DNA of 28,395 bases, from positions 1-28,395 of IMG/VR virus record IMGVR_UViG_3300034071_000435; one strand, written 5' to 3'. This DNA comes from a virus. A program made the position numbers and the translations under genes. Positions 12,066 to 21,435 of the stretch are shown piece after piece. The notes under the pieces were generated by a model. It was not told the origin of the DNA. It did not search any database and saw only the letters and a list, made by a program, of their open reading frames with translations. Within the stretch, counting starts at the first letter, position 1; the number at the start of each line of letters is the position of its first letter.

Positions 12066-15013
12066 TATTTTTCTCCACTATATGATGTGCTTGATTGCAG
12101 CGCTGAAAGACTTTGCCCAGCTAAACCGCCTGCGCCTATTCTAAGGTTTTGCTCGTTATAAGGCAAACGAGATTGCGCCCGTTCAATAGCGTTAGCAAAC
12201 GCTTCGGATGACATAAGCTCCCTAGATAACTTTTCGGCAATAGCTTTGTCGGCTTGTTTAGTTACCAAACCATGAATCCATCTAAGCGTTGCGCCTTCCG
12301 TTGTCAATTGATACGGCGTATGAGGCGTTGCTTCAGATGCCATTTTCTTTGTGTTTTCGCCTATCCGACGGCCTGTCATAGCAAGTGCTTCAAATTGTTC
12401 TTGGTCATTAAGCACAGACATAATTTTTTCTACTGTACGTTTTAACGCCGGTTTACCTTCAGTCAAATTGTCCAGCGCTTGCGCAGTATCATACGGATGA
12501 TTTGGCGCTTCTTTTTTAACCTTCTCAAGCATTGACTGAATATTTGCGGTTTCTTTAAAGTCAGCCAGTTTAGCCGCGCCTTCTTCTTTACCGTAAGTTG
12601 CTTTTAATAGCGTCGCTATACGAGAGTTATCCAGCGCTTTAGCTGTCTTAGCACCTGCATTTTCAGCGCCTGCTGTAATAGGCTCAAATGCGTTACTAAT
12701 CACTTGGTTTGCCAATTCAGGTTTTGCTTCAGGTGTTAGCTTGTGCAGTATGCGTCCCATCAAGCGAGCGTCGCCATTAACGGCTATTTTAGCTAAATTC
12801 TCTGCGTCAGATACACCACTTAAGTCTTTAGCTGATTTGCTAATAATACGCTGTTGATTAGCAACCGATTCATCAACCACTTTAGGGATTGCTTTAACTT
12901 GCGCGCCAAGCGCGGCTTGTTTAGCTTCAACGTCACCAAAATACCGAACAAAATTGCTTAGCCGGTCTTTAAGAAACAAACTAGCAGGCGCAGAATCTAA
13001 AGTATCTAGCGCTTCACTGTGTTTTTCTATAAAGTCTGCGCCTGCTTGACTGCCTTTCTTTAACGCGTTTTTAAACTTACCTTCGATACCTTCTTCAATA
13101 GTTTGCATGGCTTTAAGGTCACTGCCAAAAGCGTTAACAAAATCTATTGCGTGGTCGGGGTGAAGCGCTTTTTCGGTTACTTCCGACGGGCTTAAGCTAG
13201 GGCGAGAAAGCGTATTTTCTACGGTAAGTTTCTTAGCCATACCTTCCATATATGGCGCGGCAACAGACTCTCTAAATAGCTTATTTGCACCCGTAAAAGT
13301 TTCACCTGCACTTTCAGGTACGCCTTGCGCTATGGTTTGGTTAATCCCCGCTTCTAGCTTTTCTAAATTACTTTTTGTTAAATTAACTTGCCCATTAGTT
13401 GATTTTTTTATAGCCCTTAAATCTTCTAAAATAGCTGACCGCAAGCTGTGCGCATCTGCTAAAGTACCTTCAAAAGGTAAATCTCCTGCTTTAGGGTTAA
13501 GCGGTTTGCCATTAGCGCCTAGAATTTCAGGTACGTCGTTTTCCTTACCTTTAAGCGCTTTTAAAATCTCATGCACTTTAGGTGCAACGTTACGGTCAAT
13601 TTCCGTAGAAAGATGGTTTTTAATATCCCCCGCCACGTCAATTAAAGGCTGAAAGCTAAACTTTTGTGGCGCTTGCTCGTAAGCTGCGGTGTATTGTTTG
13701 CTTGGCTCTACGCGAGCCGCTTTTTCTAATTCTACTTTCTTGCCCGCAAGAGCTAACCCAACATCACGTTGAGCAGGTTGCGCTACTGCGCTAATTACGC
13801 CTTGTTTAGCTTCTTCAAGCCCCGCCTGTTGTGTTTCGGCTTGACGCAATAGCTCTGCTGTACGCGCCGCTTTAGTATTTTCAAGACCGCCTGCTTGCGC
13901 AATTTGCGCATCTCGCACGTTTTGATATGGTGCATTAGCGCTTACGTTGCTAACCGGCATCTCACCTTGATGCAGTGCATTGAGCGAGCTTTGCGCTTGA
14001 TTAACTCTTGACGCTAAGGCTTCTTCTTCAGCCTTACGTTTAGCTGACCACTCAGGTGCTGTCGCTTTGTTAATTTCTGACGATTGAATATTTGCTGCAA
14101 GGTCTGGGGATTGAATATCCACTGCAAGTTGCTCTGGCGTCATGCCGCCGCGTAATTTTTCAACCGCTTCAGGTGGCTTAGTGCCGCGTAAACTTTCTAA
14201 AATTTTAGCGTCTAAAATAGCTTGTCTTCCAGACTCATATAAAGGCTTACCTAGCATCGCTACACCACGAGCAACAGGTGCTAAAACGCCTGACGTTGCG
14301 CCTGCTAATGCGCCAAATCCAGCATTTCCCATAGCAGAGCTATTAGGGTCTAGTAGCTGACCCCCCGCAGTATTCATTAACGCGCCCGCGCCCACTTTAG
14401 CCACATAGTCTTTAAGATAGGTTTTAGATGGCCCTGTACTAAGCCCAAATGATTCGGCAGCAGCAGCGACATTTTCAGGCAGCTTTGCCATTCTAGCGCC
14501 AGCGCCTGCTGCGCCGCCAAGCCCCATCAAGGGTAGCGTTTCGCCGGCAAACTCACCTGTTTTGAACGCTGCGCTTTGAGGGTCTGCCCCGTACTCTTGG
14601 AGTTTTTGCTGAACCGCTGCTTTATAGTCGTCCGCAGTTGAGGTGTTAGATGGCGCAATTAAAGAGCTTAAATTTTGTTCTTTATTAGGCAACGCATTAG
14701 CTAAATCTGCGGCGTTAATAGCTATATTTGCCACGCCTTGTCGAGCACCATGACTTACGTTTAGGGGCGTCATAATTCCTCGCTCAACATACTCAGCGGG
14801 GGATTTAACTGCCGCCGATGCAAGCGTATCTAGCGGATGCTCCATAAACCGTTGAAGTGTTGATTTTTCTTCTGGTGGCGCTTCCAATGGCGCTTGTTCT
14901 TGGGTCTTCCAATTAGATTTAAAATAGTCAAGCGCCTGCTCTTGAGTTGCTCCTTGAGGCGCATCTATCTCATATTCTTTACCGTCAGGCGCGGATATTA
15001 CATAAGTAGCCAT
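12065..15013 (-). CDS. Large internal virion / DNA-ejection protein
   Basis: 982 residues, the longest gene of the window. N-terminus MATYVISAPDGKEYEIDAPQ with QGATQEQALDYFKSNW is a short domain found at the start of many phage ejection-type proteins. Residues about 130-270 are A/G-rich (GLGGAAGAGARMAKL, GNAGFGALAGATSG) as in membrane-penetrating segments. The remainder is a long alanine/lysine/glutamate-rich helical region with coiled-coil character (SRVNQAQSSLNAL, TAELLRQAETQQAGLEEA, ADAHSLRSAILEDLRAI). No peptidoglycan hydrolase motif found. Its position just before the fibre and after two other such proteins matches the T7 gp16 place, so a role in forming the DNA-ejection channel is inferred from order, size and composition. 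Confidence 0.65.
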   Translation of the reverse strand: MATYVISAPDGKEYEIDAPQGATQEQALDYFKSNWKTQEQAPLEAPPEEKSTLQRFMEHPLDTLASAAVKSPAEYVERGIMTPLNVSHGARQGVANIAINAADLANALPNKEQNLSSLIAPSNTSTADDYKAAVQQKLQEYGADPQSAAFKTGEFAGETLPLMGLGGAAGAGARMAKLPENVAAAAESFGLSTGPSKTYLKDYVAKVGAGALMNTAGGQLLDPNSSAMGNAGFGALAGATSGVLAPVARGVAMLGKPLYESGRQAILDAKILESLRGTKPPEAVEKLRGGMTPEQLAVDIQSPDLAANIQSSEINKATAPEWSAKRKAEEEALASRVNQAQSSLNALHQGEMPVSNVSANAPYQNVRDAQIAQAGGLENTKAARTAELLRQAETQQAGLEEAKQGVISAVAQPAQRDVGLALAGKKVELEKAARVEPSKQYTAAYEQAPQKFSFQPLIDVAGDIKNHLSTEIDRNVAPKVHEILKALKGKENDVPEILGANGKPLNPKAGDLPFEGTLADAHSLRSAILEDLRAIKKSTNGQVNLTKSNLEKLEAGINQTIAQGVPESAGETFTGANKLFRESVAAPYMEGMAKKLTVENTLSRPSLSPSEVTEKALHPDHAIDFVNAFGSDLKAMQTIEEGIEGKFKNALKKGSQAGADFIEKHSEALDTLDSAPASLFLKDRLSNFVRYFGDVEAKQAALGAQVKAIPKVVDESVANQQRIISKSAKDLSGVSDAENLAKIAVNGDARLMGRILHKLTPEAKPELANQVISNAFEPITAGAENAGAKTAKALDNSRIATLLKATYGKEEGAAKLADFKETANIQSMLEKVKKEAPNHPYDTAQALDNLTEGKPALKRTVEKIMSVLNDQEQFEALAMTGRRIGENTKKMASEATPHTPYQLTTEGATLRWIHGLVTKQADKAIAEKLSRELMSSEAFANAIERAQSRLPYNEQNLRIGAGGLAGQSLSALQSSTSYSGEK

Positions 15014-16642
15014 TTATTGCCCCTTTAATCTTATTGCCCAGCCGCCTTGCCCTGCGGGTTGTTGAGGTGCTTCTTCCTCGGTAGGCTTGTATCGGCCAAG
15101 CCCTTTTCCTTCGTAATCAAATTTTCTGCCAGTAGACTTCATTGCGTCGTTGTAGGTAGCTGCTATTGACTGAACGCGGCCGCCCAATAATTTATGCGTA
15201 TATTCTTTAAGTTGCGCAATTTGCTCAGGCGATTTAGCGGAGGAGAACATATTGGAGAATTCATTTCGCTCTCCAGCGGAGCTAAGGTTTCCTATTACCG
15301 CTTTAGATACCTCTGGCCCAACAATATGTGCAATCGATTCTGCCGTTTGAGGCCCTGAAACGCCAAATTCTTTAGCAAGTTTTTGCGCGGCAGCATTGGC
15401 GGTTTGCACATTTCCGTTTTGTAAGGAGTCAACCAAGTTCGTATATAAGTCTATATGCTGCCCCACTGTTCTAACAGAAGTTAAGTTTTGCCCATATACC
15501 CCAGTATTAAACATTTTTTCGGCATTTTTAGCACTTACAATATCTGCTTGACCACCTATATTTTTCTTAAAGTATTCTGGGTCTATAAGACTTGCGGCGT
15601 ATTGAGCTTGACCGCGAAGCCCTCCTTTTGTGGGGATATTAGTAATCGGCATTCCGCTAATGAGATTTTGTGCATACTCTTTAATTACAGGGTGCAGAGC
15701 TGCAATTGCCGCAGCATTATCTGGCGGCACAGAAACTCCACCTAAAGCTCCGCCAACAGACGGCGCTCCAGTAAGCTGAGGTTGAGGTGCGCCAGTAGGC
15801 GCTCCACCAGTAGGCTGAGGTTGAGGTACGCTAGTAGGCGTTCCACCAGTAGGTGTAGGCATAGGTGAAAGTGTACCTGTGCGACGGTTAAACACACCTG
15901 CTTCACCTGTGGGCGATTGATAAATCATATACGACGGGTCGCCTCCGCCTTGATTTTGTTGTCTTGCTGAGGCTGCTATAGCTGCAAGTGTTTCTCGAGT
16001 TTGGTTACTTTGGTCAGCAATAATTTTACGAAGTTCAATAGCTTCTTTTGCTCTTTCGTTCCTACCTTGTTCAGATATATCAAATTGTTCGCGTTTATCT
16101 ATTCTAAGCGCGTCTGCAATCTCTTTTTGAGTAGCCCTAGTGAATCTGTTATTAGCAATAGATGTTATTGTAGGCGCAAGCTCTGGCGACGTTAACGCCA
16201 TTGCGGGTGCAAATTGTTCAAATTGGTCAGGCGTAACATTCTGAGCAACATTTTGCTCTAAAGGTTTGGCAGGTACGGTTTGAGGTTGTTCACCGCCCGT
16301 AACAAACGCGGAGGTTTTATCCCACCAAGAAGGTTTTTGCTCAGGTGTTCCAGCTTGCAATGCCATTTCTTCAGGCACACGAATACCTGCTGAGTTAAAC
16401 ATCCGCATAGTAGCAGCCGTTTTTTCACGCTCTGCTTTGTCCAAATCTTCTTTAGCGCCTTTTTCTTCATACGCGCCAAGAACATTGTTAAGTGCGCCAA
16501 GCACTGCGCCGCCTGTGTTCGGGACGTACCATCCGCTAACCATTTGACCTGCTTGTTGATTAGCGCTTTGTTCTTGTAACTTACGAGCTAAAGCAATTCT
16601 ATCTTTAGCACCAAGCACTTTTTCATCGTATAAACTAGCCAC
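15014..16642 (-). CDS. Internal virion protein
   Basis: 542 residues from the GTG at 16640-16642, which has a perfect GGAGG five bases upstream; the earlier ATG at 16663 lacks a ribosome site. The N-terminal half is helical and Q/A/E-rich (ALARKLQEQSANQQAGQMVS; KEIADALRIDKREQFDISEQ). Then comes a Pro/Gly/Thr/Gln linker with repeats (about residues 265-293), and a C-terminal helical domain (about 315-520) with GGQADIVSAKNAEKMFNTGV and SSAGERNEFSNMFSSAKSPE. No catalytic motif seen. By position and composition it is the T7 gp15-like member of the ejection set. Overlaps the upstream gene by 8 nt. Confidence 0.6.
   Translation of the reverse strand: MASLYDEKVLGAKDRIALARKLQEQSANQQAGQMVSGWYVPNTGGAVLGALNNVLGAYEEKGAKEDLDKAEREKTAATMRMFNSAGIRVPEEMALQAGTPEQKPSWWDKTSAFVTGGEQPQTVPAKPLEQNVAQNVTPDQFEQFAPAMALTSPELAPTITSIANNRFTRATQKEIADALRIDKREQFDISEQGRNERAKEAIELRKIIADQSNQTRETLAAIAASARQQNQGGGDPSYMIYQSPTGEAGVFNRRTGTLSPMPTPTGGTPTSVPQPQPTGGAPTGAPQPQLTGAPSVGGALGGVSVPPDNAAAIAALHPVIKEYAQNLISGMPITNIPTKGGLRGQAQYAASLIDPEYFKKNIGGQADIVSAKNAEKMFNTGVYGQNLTSVRTVGQHIDLYTNLVDSLQNGNVQTANAAAQKLAKEFGVSGPQTAESIAHIVGPEVSKAVIGNLSSAGERNEFSNMFSSAKSPEQIAQLKEYTHKLLGGRVQSIAATYNDAMKSTGRKFDYEGKGLGRYKPTEEEAPQQPAGQGGWAIRLKGQ
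15770..15847 (-). repeat. Two 39-bp tandem repeats encoding a Pro/Gly/Gln linker
   Basis: Two adjacent 39-bp units (15770-15808 and 15809-15847) differ at only a few positions and begin with AGTARGCTGAGGTTGAGGT on the plus strand; a third partial unit follows. They encode repeated G-G-x-P-T-x-x-P-Q-P-Q linkers between helical domains of the internal virion protein. Low sequence divergence points to recent duplication. Confidence 0.7.
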
Positions 16643-16934
16643 TCGCACCTCCAAATAGCCCATTCCATTTGTTTTGCAAACCGTTCATAAAGCTACCCTC
16701 GTCAGGTGTTTTAGCTTGCATCGCCGCAAATTGAGGGTCATACCCGCCAAATTCATCCGCGTACTGCTGTGCATCGCTTTTGCCCGCATCTTTAATAGCC
16801 TGATAACCTTTGCCAAGCGCTTCCGCGTTTTCCATTATGGATTGCGCTGACGGCGCGGCATTACCTCGCGGGTATTGCGGTTGGTTTCTAAGTGCAGCCA
16901 CCAGCGCTGCGTGTTGGTCTTCACCTAGCATCAT
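16635..16934 (-). CDS. 99-residue virion-associated protein
   Basis: Sits between the S74 protein and the internal virion protein, coupled to both (TAATG at its start; its stop is inside the next gene). Starts MMLGEDQHAALVAALRNQPQ; the middle is low complexity (A/Q/G-rich, AQSIMENAEALGKGYQAIKD), and the C-terminus FMNGLQNKWNGLFGGASG contains a possible amphipathic helix. No family recognised; context suggests a minor internal capsid or ejection component. Confidence 0.6.
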   Translation of the reverse strand: MMLGEDQHAALVAALRNQPQYPRGNAAPSAQSIMENAEALGKGYQAIKDAGKSDAQQYADEFGGYDPQFAAMQAKTPDEGSFMNGLQNKWNGLFGGASG

Positions 16935-18937
16935 TACATTAACCCCAGCATTGAATAATTAACCATTTTAAACCCACTTGGGTGCATAACGATAGCTTCT
17001 GGCATGACTTGTTCCACTTCATCCGCCATAACGCCTGAGAACGGCTCACCCCACAAGTAATCCCATGTGTAAAGCCCAATGCCAAGAACGTGCGTACCAA
17101 TACGTTTAATGTTCTTTTTAAGCCTTCTGTCAGATTTAACCGCCGCGCCAATACCTGCGCCGCCAAGCGCACCCGCTGCACCAATCCCTGCGCTCACCAT
17201 TTGTGATTGAGCCGCTAATTGAGCGTTATACATGCTCTGGTCATATTGACCTTTAGCAGTAGCCGCGCCAAGAAAATCTGCGCCCTGCCAGTTAGCTAGC
17301 TGTGCGGGCTGAGATACGCCAACCGCAGGTAAATTAGCCGTATTAAGTTGAGCGCCTGTTCGCAAGGCTTGCAAAATATTCAATGGATTTTGTTGAATTG
17401 CTTGCTTTTGCGCAAGCTGTTGGTTACTGGCTTGGTTGCTTAATTGAGCGCTTTGCAGTTGTTGATTATATAGCTGCGATAGTTGTTCGTTATTTAAGTT
17501 AGCGTTGGCAAGGCCTGCATTAAACGTTTGCTGCTGCGCGTTATTACGCGACGCTTGGTTAGAGGTATCCATTCCAAAACGCTGGTTAAGGGCTGCGTTT
17601 TGCGCTTGCATATCTGACAAGTTTTGGCCATATTTTTGCGATTGCGCTGCATTAGCAAAAGTGCCACTGCCCAATGCTTGGTCGTACGCTTGTTGCTGCG
17701 CAGAGTTAGCAAATTGCCCTGTTTGCAAATTTTGCCCAAATTGTTGCCCTAATGCAGCATTAGTAAGCCCCATATTAGTTTGCATATTAGCGTTGTTTTG
17801 CCCTGCCGCTGAATTAGCAAGTTGTTGCGCTGTGACGTTTTGCCCAAACTGTTGCCCAAGTGCCGTATTCCCAAATTGAGCGCCTTGTAGCCCCATGCCA
17901 AACAGCCCCTGCGCCGCCGCCGTGCCTTGCCCAATTGCTTGATTTCGCGCGTCTGTATAGGCTTGTTGTTTCTGGTTGTTAAAGTTAGACATTGCGTTGT
18001 TATACGCCTCACTTCCTCGCGTAATGCCTTGGTTAGCCAATTGGCTTTCCATCTTTGCTTGGCTTTGCGCAAACTGTGGGTCTAGGTATTGCGTATTCGC
18101 TTTGTATAACGCATCTGTTGCGTTTTGGTTAAGTAGTGTTGGGTCTAACCCTAAACTTGTTTTAATGCTGGATGAATTATTTAACCCCGCCCCAAGTCCG
18201 AAAGCCTGTTGATTAGCGCCAGAGGAAGTTAAAATTTTGTCGCCATTATTATCAATAGCGTATTTCGCTTGTCCATTAACTTGACCAACGCTATTGTTAA
18301 TCCCTCCCGCATTATTAACCGCAAATTGAAGTCCGGTTGTGTCAAGGCCCCCCCCTACAAAAGATGGTGTGTTAACGCTTTTTGACATTAAATCAGCAGT
18401 AGACGCAGGGCCACCTTGAACTGCAATGCTAGGGTCTATTTTTTTATAGTCAGCGTGGGTAGGGTCTGTTGCTGCTCTTACGGCCTCAAGTCCTTTTAAA
18501 GATATACCAGATAACCCTAATTGCGCCGCTTGACTTTGGTCATAGAGCGTCCGGTCATTGCCACCTAATACAGACTCTTGCGTCCATTGCTGAGGGGTGT
18601 ATGCTTTAACAAAATCTTTAGGGAGCCCTTTTCCTGCGTTGTACGCATCTCTTTGTTTTTGAGTTAACGAAGACATATCAAAAGGTATGCTTCCTTGAGA
18701 ATCCAATGTTGCGTAAGGATTGTCATATTCGACGCCCGTACCACCTAACTTTATAGGCTTTCCATCCGCGTCTAATACTTGCGCCCCCGTAACAGGGTCT
18801 AGTTTAAATTGTTCAACGCCTTTTTGATTGGTCATATTTCCAATCTGATTGTATATAGCAGCGTTTTGATTTCCTGCTGCTGTTTGTTGCGCGGCAAGCT
18901 CATATTTTGGTGCGGCAGGCATAGTTGGGCTGCTCAT
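16934..18937 (-). CDS. Virion protein with Q/N-rich repeats and C-terminal S74 chaperone domain
   Basis: 667 residues. N-terminal 250 residues are mixed alpha/beta. Residues about 270-560 are extremely Q/N/A-rich with an irregular repeat containing N-A-A-L-G-Q-Q-F-G-Q-N (for example NTALGQQFGQN, NAALGQQFGQN, NAALNQRFGMD), probably long trimeric coiled or helical bundles. The C-terminus from S602 (SDRRLKKNIKRIG, GIGLYTWDY, GVMADEVEQVMPEAI, KMVNYSML) is an intramolecular-chaperone/peptidase S74 domain, in which the Ser of SDRRLKKNI is the self-cleavage nucleophile in relatives. The domain is only 66 residues and ends right after VNYSMLG, lacking the usual terminal helix. Ribosome site AGGAG precedes the ATG. 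First of the internal-protein set. Confidence 0.7.
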   Translation of the reverse strand: MSSPTMPAAPKYELAAQQTAAGNQNAAIYNQIGNMTNQKGVEQFKLDPVTGAQVLDADGKPIKLGGTGVEYDNPYATLDSQGSIPFDMSSLTQKQRDAYNAGKGLPKDFVKAYTPQQWTQESVLGGNDRTLYDQSQAAQLGLSGISLKGLEAVRAATDPTHADYKKIDPSIAVQGGPASTADLMSKSVNTPSFVGGGLDTTGLQFAVNNAGGINNSVGQVNGQAKYAIDNNGDKILTSSGANQQAFGLGAGLNNSSSIKTSLGLDPTLLNQNATDALYKANTQYLDPQFAQSQAKMESQLANQGITRGSEAYNNAMSNFNNQKQQAYTDARNQAIGQGTAAAQGLFGMGLQGAQFGNTALGQQFGQNVTAQQLANSAAGQNNANMQTNMGLTNAALGQQFGQNLQTGQFANSAQQQAYDQALGSGTFANAAQSQKYGQNLSDMQAQNAALNQRFGMDTSNQASRNNAQQQTFNAGLANANLNNEQLSQLYNQQLQSAQLSNQASNQQLAQKQAIQQNPLNILQALRTGAQLNTANLPAVGVSQPAQLANWQGADFLGAATAKGQYDQSMYNAQLAAQSQMVSAGIGAAGALGGAGIGAAVKSDRRLKKNIKRIGTHVLGIGLYTWDYLWGEPFSGVMADEVEQVMPEAIVMHPSGFKMVNYSMLGLM

Positions 18938-18951
18938 GATAAACTCCTAAA

Positions 18952-19359
18952 TTATCTTAAAAATCGGCATTGCTCTTTGGTCATGGAAAAGAGCCATAAG
19001 TCGCCATTATACCCTGCGTCTTTAATTATATGCTCACATACAAACCCTGCATTTATTGCAAACCGAATACACTTTTCATTATCCGCTTGAATAGGCGCTA
19101 TTATCTTTTTAACTTTTAGCTCTATAAAAGGATAGTGAAAAGCATACCATCGTATTTCTTTATTTCCTCTACCTTCTACTGCAATATGAAGGTGTATCGA
19201 CCCTTCCTCTATTAAGTTATTATACATAAAGACAACGTTTATCTCGTCTTTATGCTCAAGCGCTATGTAGACTGCGCTTTCATCGTTGCAGTATTTTTTA
19301 CCTTGTTTTTTAGCTATCCATTGACCGCATCTTTCTGACTGGTCAACTATAATTTTCAT
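18952..19359 (-). CDS. GNAT acetyltransferase-like virion protein
   Basis: 135 residues with a GNAT-like fold: beta strands NVVFMYNNLIEEGSIHLHIA and a C-terminal half WYAFHYPFIELKVKKIIAPI then QADNEKCIRFAINAGFVCEH and GYNGDLWLFSM. The 'N..C..FA...GF' segment matches the acceptor side of GNAT enzymes, but the acetyl-CoA pyrophosphate loop (Q/R-x-x-G-x-G/A) is absent, so catalysis is doubtful. Such proteins regularly lie between the tail nozzle and the internal virion genes in podophages and are believed to be structural. Overlaps the tail protein gene (TAATG). Confidence 0.75.
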   Translation of the reverse strand: MKIIVDQSERCGQWIAKKQGKKYCNDESAVYIALEHKDEINVVFMYNNLIEEGSIHLHIAVEGRGNKEIRWYAFHYPFIELKVKKIIAPIQADNEKCIRFAINAGFVCEHIIKDAGYNGDLWLFSMTKEQCRFLR

Positions 19360-20918
19360 TATAGTACGCCTCCGCCTTCAAATACATAGTCCGTTGCATA
19401 ATAGCGAATATCAGACGTTTTACTGGACGTTTTAATTCTAAACGTGCCGTAATAGCCCATGCCCGATGCCATTTGCCACCGTGAGAAAGGTGTTGTTACT
19501 CCGCCCCATAGCGCAGTATCCCAGACACCAGTATCCCAAACGCCTGCAGCAGTTTCTAAAATGTTATAGGGTTGAGGTGGCGCGGAAACTAAATCAAAAT
19601 TAAGACTAATCTGACCGGAAAACGCAAACGCATAATCGTAGCCCATTGACACTTTAGCCATCGTCCAACGTTTAATTTGACTTTGACTGCCAAAAGCAGA
19701 AAAAGCAGGCAAAAGGTCGGTATTGATGACTTCGCCATCATCAGTTGGCCCATCCCAAAACTTAAAGACTTTACCGCCTTGCCCGAAATACATTACGTTG
19801 TTAACAAACGCCCAACAGGTCGCATTAACACCTGTAAAGCGTGACCATGACCCGCTAATGGTGTTCATGACGTATTGGTCAAACTGCGTTGAGCTGACCG
19901 GCACGTTAATAAACAGCATATTGTTAGGAGGGCTTAATACAACCTGCCAACCGTAATTCGCCGCATAAGCTACGGTTGCATCAGTAATACGTTTTTGTAT
20001 TTTGTTTGTAATAGACGTTTTGACGTTAACACGGCTAGACATTAACCACTGTGACAAAGGGACTAAACCGTCTTTATTTAGTAGCAGTACGTCGCCGCCG
20101 TATTTAATTGTGCAATTGCGCCCTACGGGTGAACCACCGTAATACACGCCGTTAAGCGACCATGTATCGGCTGACGCAGGATTTGTGCCGCTATAAACCG
20201 CAATCTCGCCTACCGTAGTAATGACGACAAAATAGTCATCCATACCGTTACCGGCGTCAAGCGTCCATGTTTCAATTTTAGCGATACTGCCCCCATTGAT
20301 AAACAATGGCGCGAAGTCAAAAGATGTGGCTGCGCCAGCAATGGCATCAGTGTCTAAATACCAACATTTCATGCTGTCTTTTTGGACAAACCATGCGCGG
20401 CGGTGATGCACTAAAACGCCAACAAGAAGGCTAGTATCAACGCCTGTAATAGCGTAAGGCGTTGATACGTCCGTCACTTGTTGCCACGCAGTGCCGTCAT
20501 AAAGAAGCATATAATCTTCGCCATTTACGGCAAGCGTAAATGTGCCGCCTGACGTTGATACTTGACCAAAATACCATCGAGCGTTAGCAAGGCCTGTTAC
20601 CACTTCAGTTGGCGCGGTAGGCGTTTGCGCTGTTACGTTCCACACACTGCAATCGCCAGCGTCGTCAGCTACCGCAAAGACACGCGAAACGCCGTCTTGA
20701 CCATCATAGGTAATAAACGATTCAATATCACCTGCTATGCCACTTGACCACAATGTGTAGCCTTTGCGTGACTGCAATTCAGTAGGCAAGCAAAACCAGT
20801 TGTCGATGATAACCGCTTCATTAGGCGACATCGTGGCTAATTGATTAACCGCGTTCCACCCACCAATTGGCGCGGTGACAGTAACGGTTCCTGAAGTTTG
20901 GCGTTTAGGACGTAGCAT
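19359..20918 (-). CDS. Tail tubular protein B / nozzle-like protein
   Basis: 519 residues, beta-rich. Start MLRPKRQTSGTVTVTAPIGG leads into GWNAVNQLATMSPNEAVIIDNWF and LQSRKGY, a signature of a large family of podophage tail proteins occupying the T7 gp12 (nozzle) position. The rest has repeated beta-propeller-like strands (YDGQDGVSRVFAVADD, GEDYMLLYDGTAWQQVTDVS, GDVLLLNKDGLVPLSQW). A W-D-T-G-V-W-D-T-A-L-W motif near residues 460-472 also appears at the N-terminus of the repeat protein at 26357-27076. Role inferred from position between the tail-tube-like gene and the internal proteins. Confidence 0.7.
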   Translation of the reverse strand: MLRPKRQTSGTVTVTAPIGGWNAVNQLATMSPNEAVIIDNWFCLPTELQSRKGYTLWSSGIAGDIESFITYDGQDGVSRVFAVADDAGDCSVWNVTAQTPTAPTEVVTGLANARWYFGQVSTSGGTFTLAVNGEDYMLLYDGTAWQQVTDVSTPYAITGVDTSLLVGVLVHHRRAWFVQKDSMKCWYLDTDAIAGAATSFDFAPLFINGGSIAKIETWTLDAGNGMDDYFVVITTVGEIAVYSGTNPASADTWSLNGVYYGGSPVGRNCTIKYGGDVLLLNKDGLVPLSQWLMSSRVNVKTSITNKIQKRITDATVAYAANYGWQVVLSPPNNMLFINVPVSSTQFDQYVMNTISGSWSRFTGVNATCWAFVNNVMYFGQGGKVFKFWDGPTDDGEVINTDLLPAFSAFGSQSQIKRWTMAKVSMGYDYAFAFSGQISLNFDLVSAPPQPYNILETAAGVWDTGVWDTALWGGVTTPFSRWQMASGMGYYGTFRIKTSSKTSDIRYYATDYVFEGGGVL

Positions 20919-20926
20919 TTAGTTAC

Positions 20927-21403
20927 CTATTTAACATGTTTCCAAGTTCTTCCTTTTTCTATTCCCCTAATAGCTGAAGGACTTACGCCATAATCGGCTG
21001 CTATTGTTGAACACGACTCGTTTACTGCAAGCCTTGCTCTAATAGCGGGAATATCGTTTTCGTGCAACTTAGCGTCAGGTTGATTAGAGCCTTTTACAGT
21101 TACTCTACGGCCTTTTGCAACCATATCAGCTACATTATCAGCTACTGTACCATGTTTTAAATGCGCAGGGTTAACGCAATTTGGTCTATCGCAACTGTGC
21201 ATTATAACCCCTGTCATCTCAATATCAGGGTTATGGTGCTTAAACATTTCTCTGTGAATAAAGACATTTTTGCCGTCTTTACCTATTCTGCCATACCCAT
21301 CATGATTACGGCAGCCCATAAACAAATGGCACCCGTTTTCATCTATTACAACGTGTTTAGCTATTCTGTCCCAAAAAGTTTCGTGTCTATACGGTCTTGC
21401 CAT
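20927..21403 (-). CDS. Free-standing HNH homing endonuclease
   Basis: 158 residues. An HNH_3-type nuclease: GCHLFMGCRNHDGYGRIG (24-41), V-F-I-H50-R-E, then V-I-M-H69-S-C-D-R-P-N-C-V-N78-P-A-H81-L, the three HNH residues; C71 and C76 are usual companions. GTVADNVADMVAKGR follows, and a C-terminal helix-turn-helix (SCSTIAADYGVSPSAIRGIE, about 130-149) provides DNA binding. Inserted between two tail genes, in the same direction, with its own strong promoter and a GGAG site 9 nt before the ATG. Catalytic residues intact, so probably active and mobile. Not required for virion assembly by family knowledge. Confidence 0.92.
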   Translation of the reverse strand: MARPYRHETFWDRIAKHVVIDENGCHLFMGCRNHDGYGRIGKDGKNVFIHREMFKHHNPDIEMTGVIMHSCDRPNCVNPAHLKHGTVADNVADMVAKGRRVTVKGSNQPDAKLHENDIPAIRARLAVNESCSTIAADYGVSPSAIRGIEKGRTWKHVK

Positions 21404-21435
21404 TGTCTTACTCCAAAAGAATTTACGGAGATAAG

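Noticed and set aside
17505-17879. 124-codon cysteine-rich plus-strand frame opposite the Q/N-rich repeats
   Set aside because: The cysteine and alanine richness is simply the complement of the repetitive Gln/Asn/Ala codons of the S74 protein.
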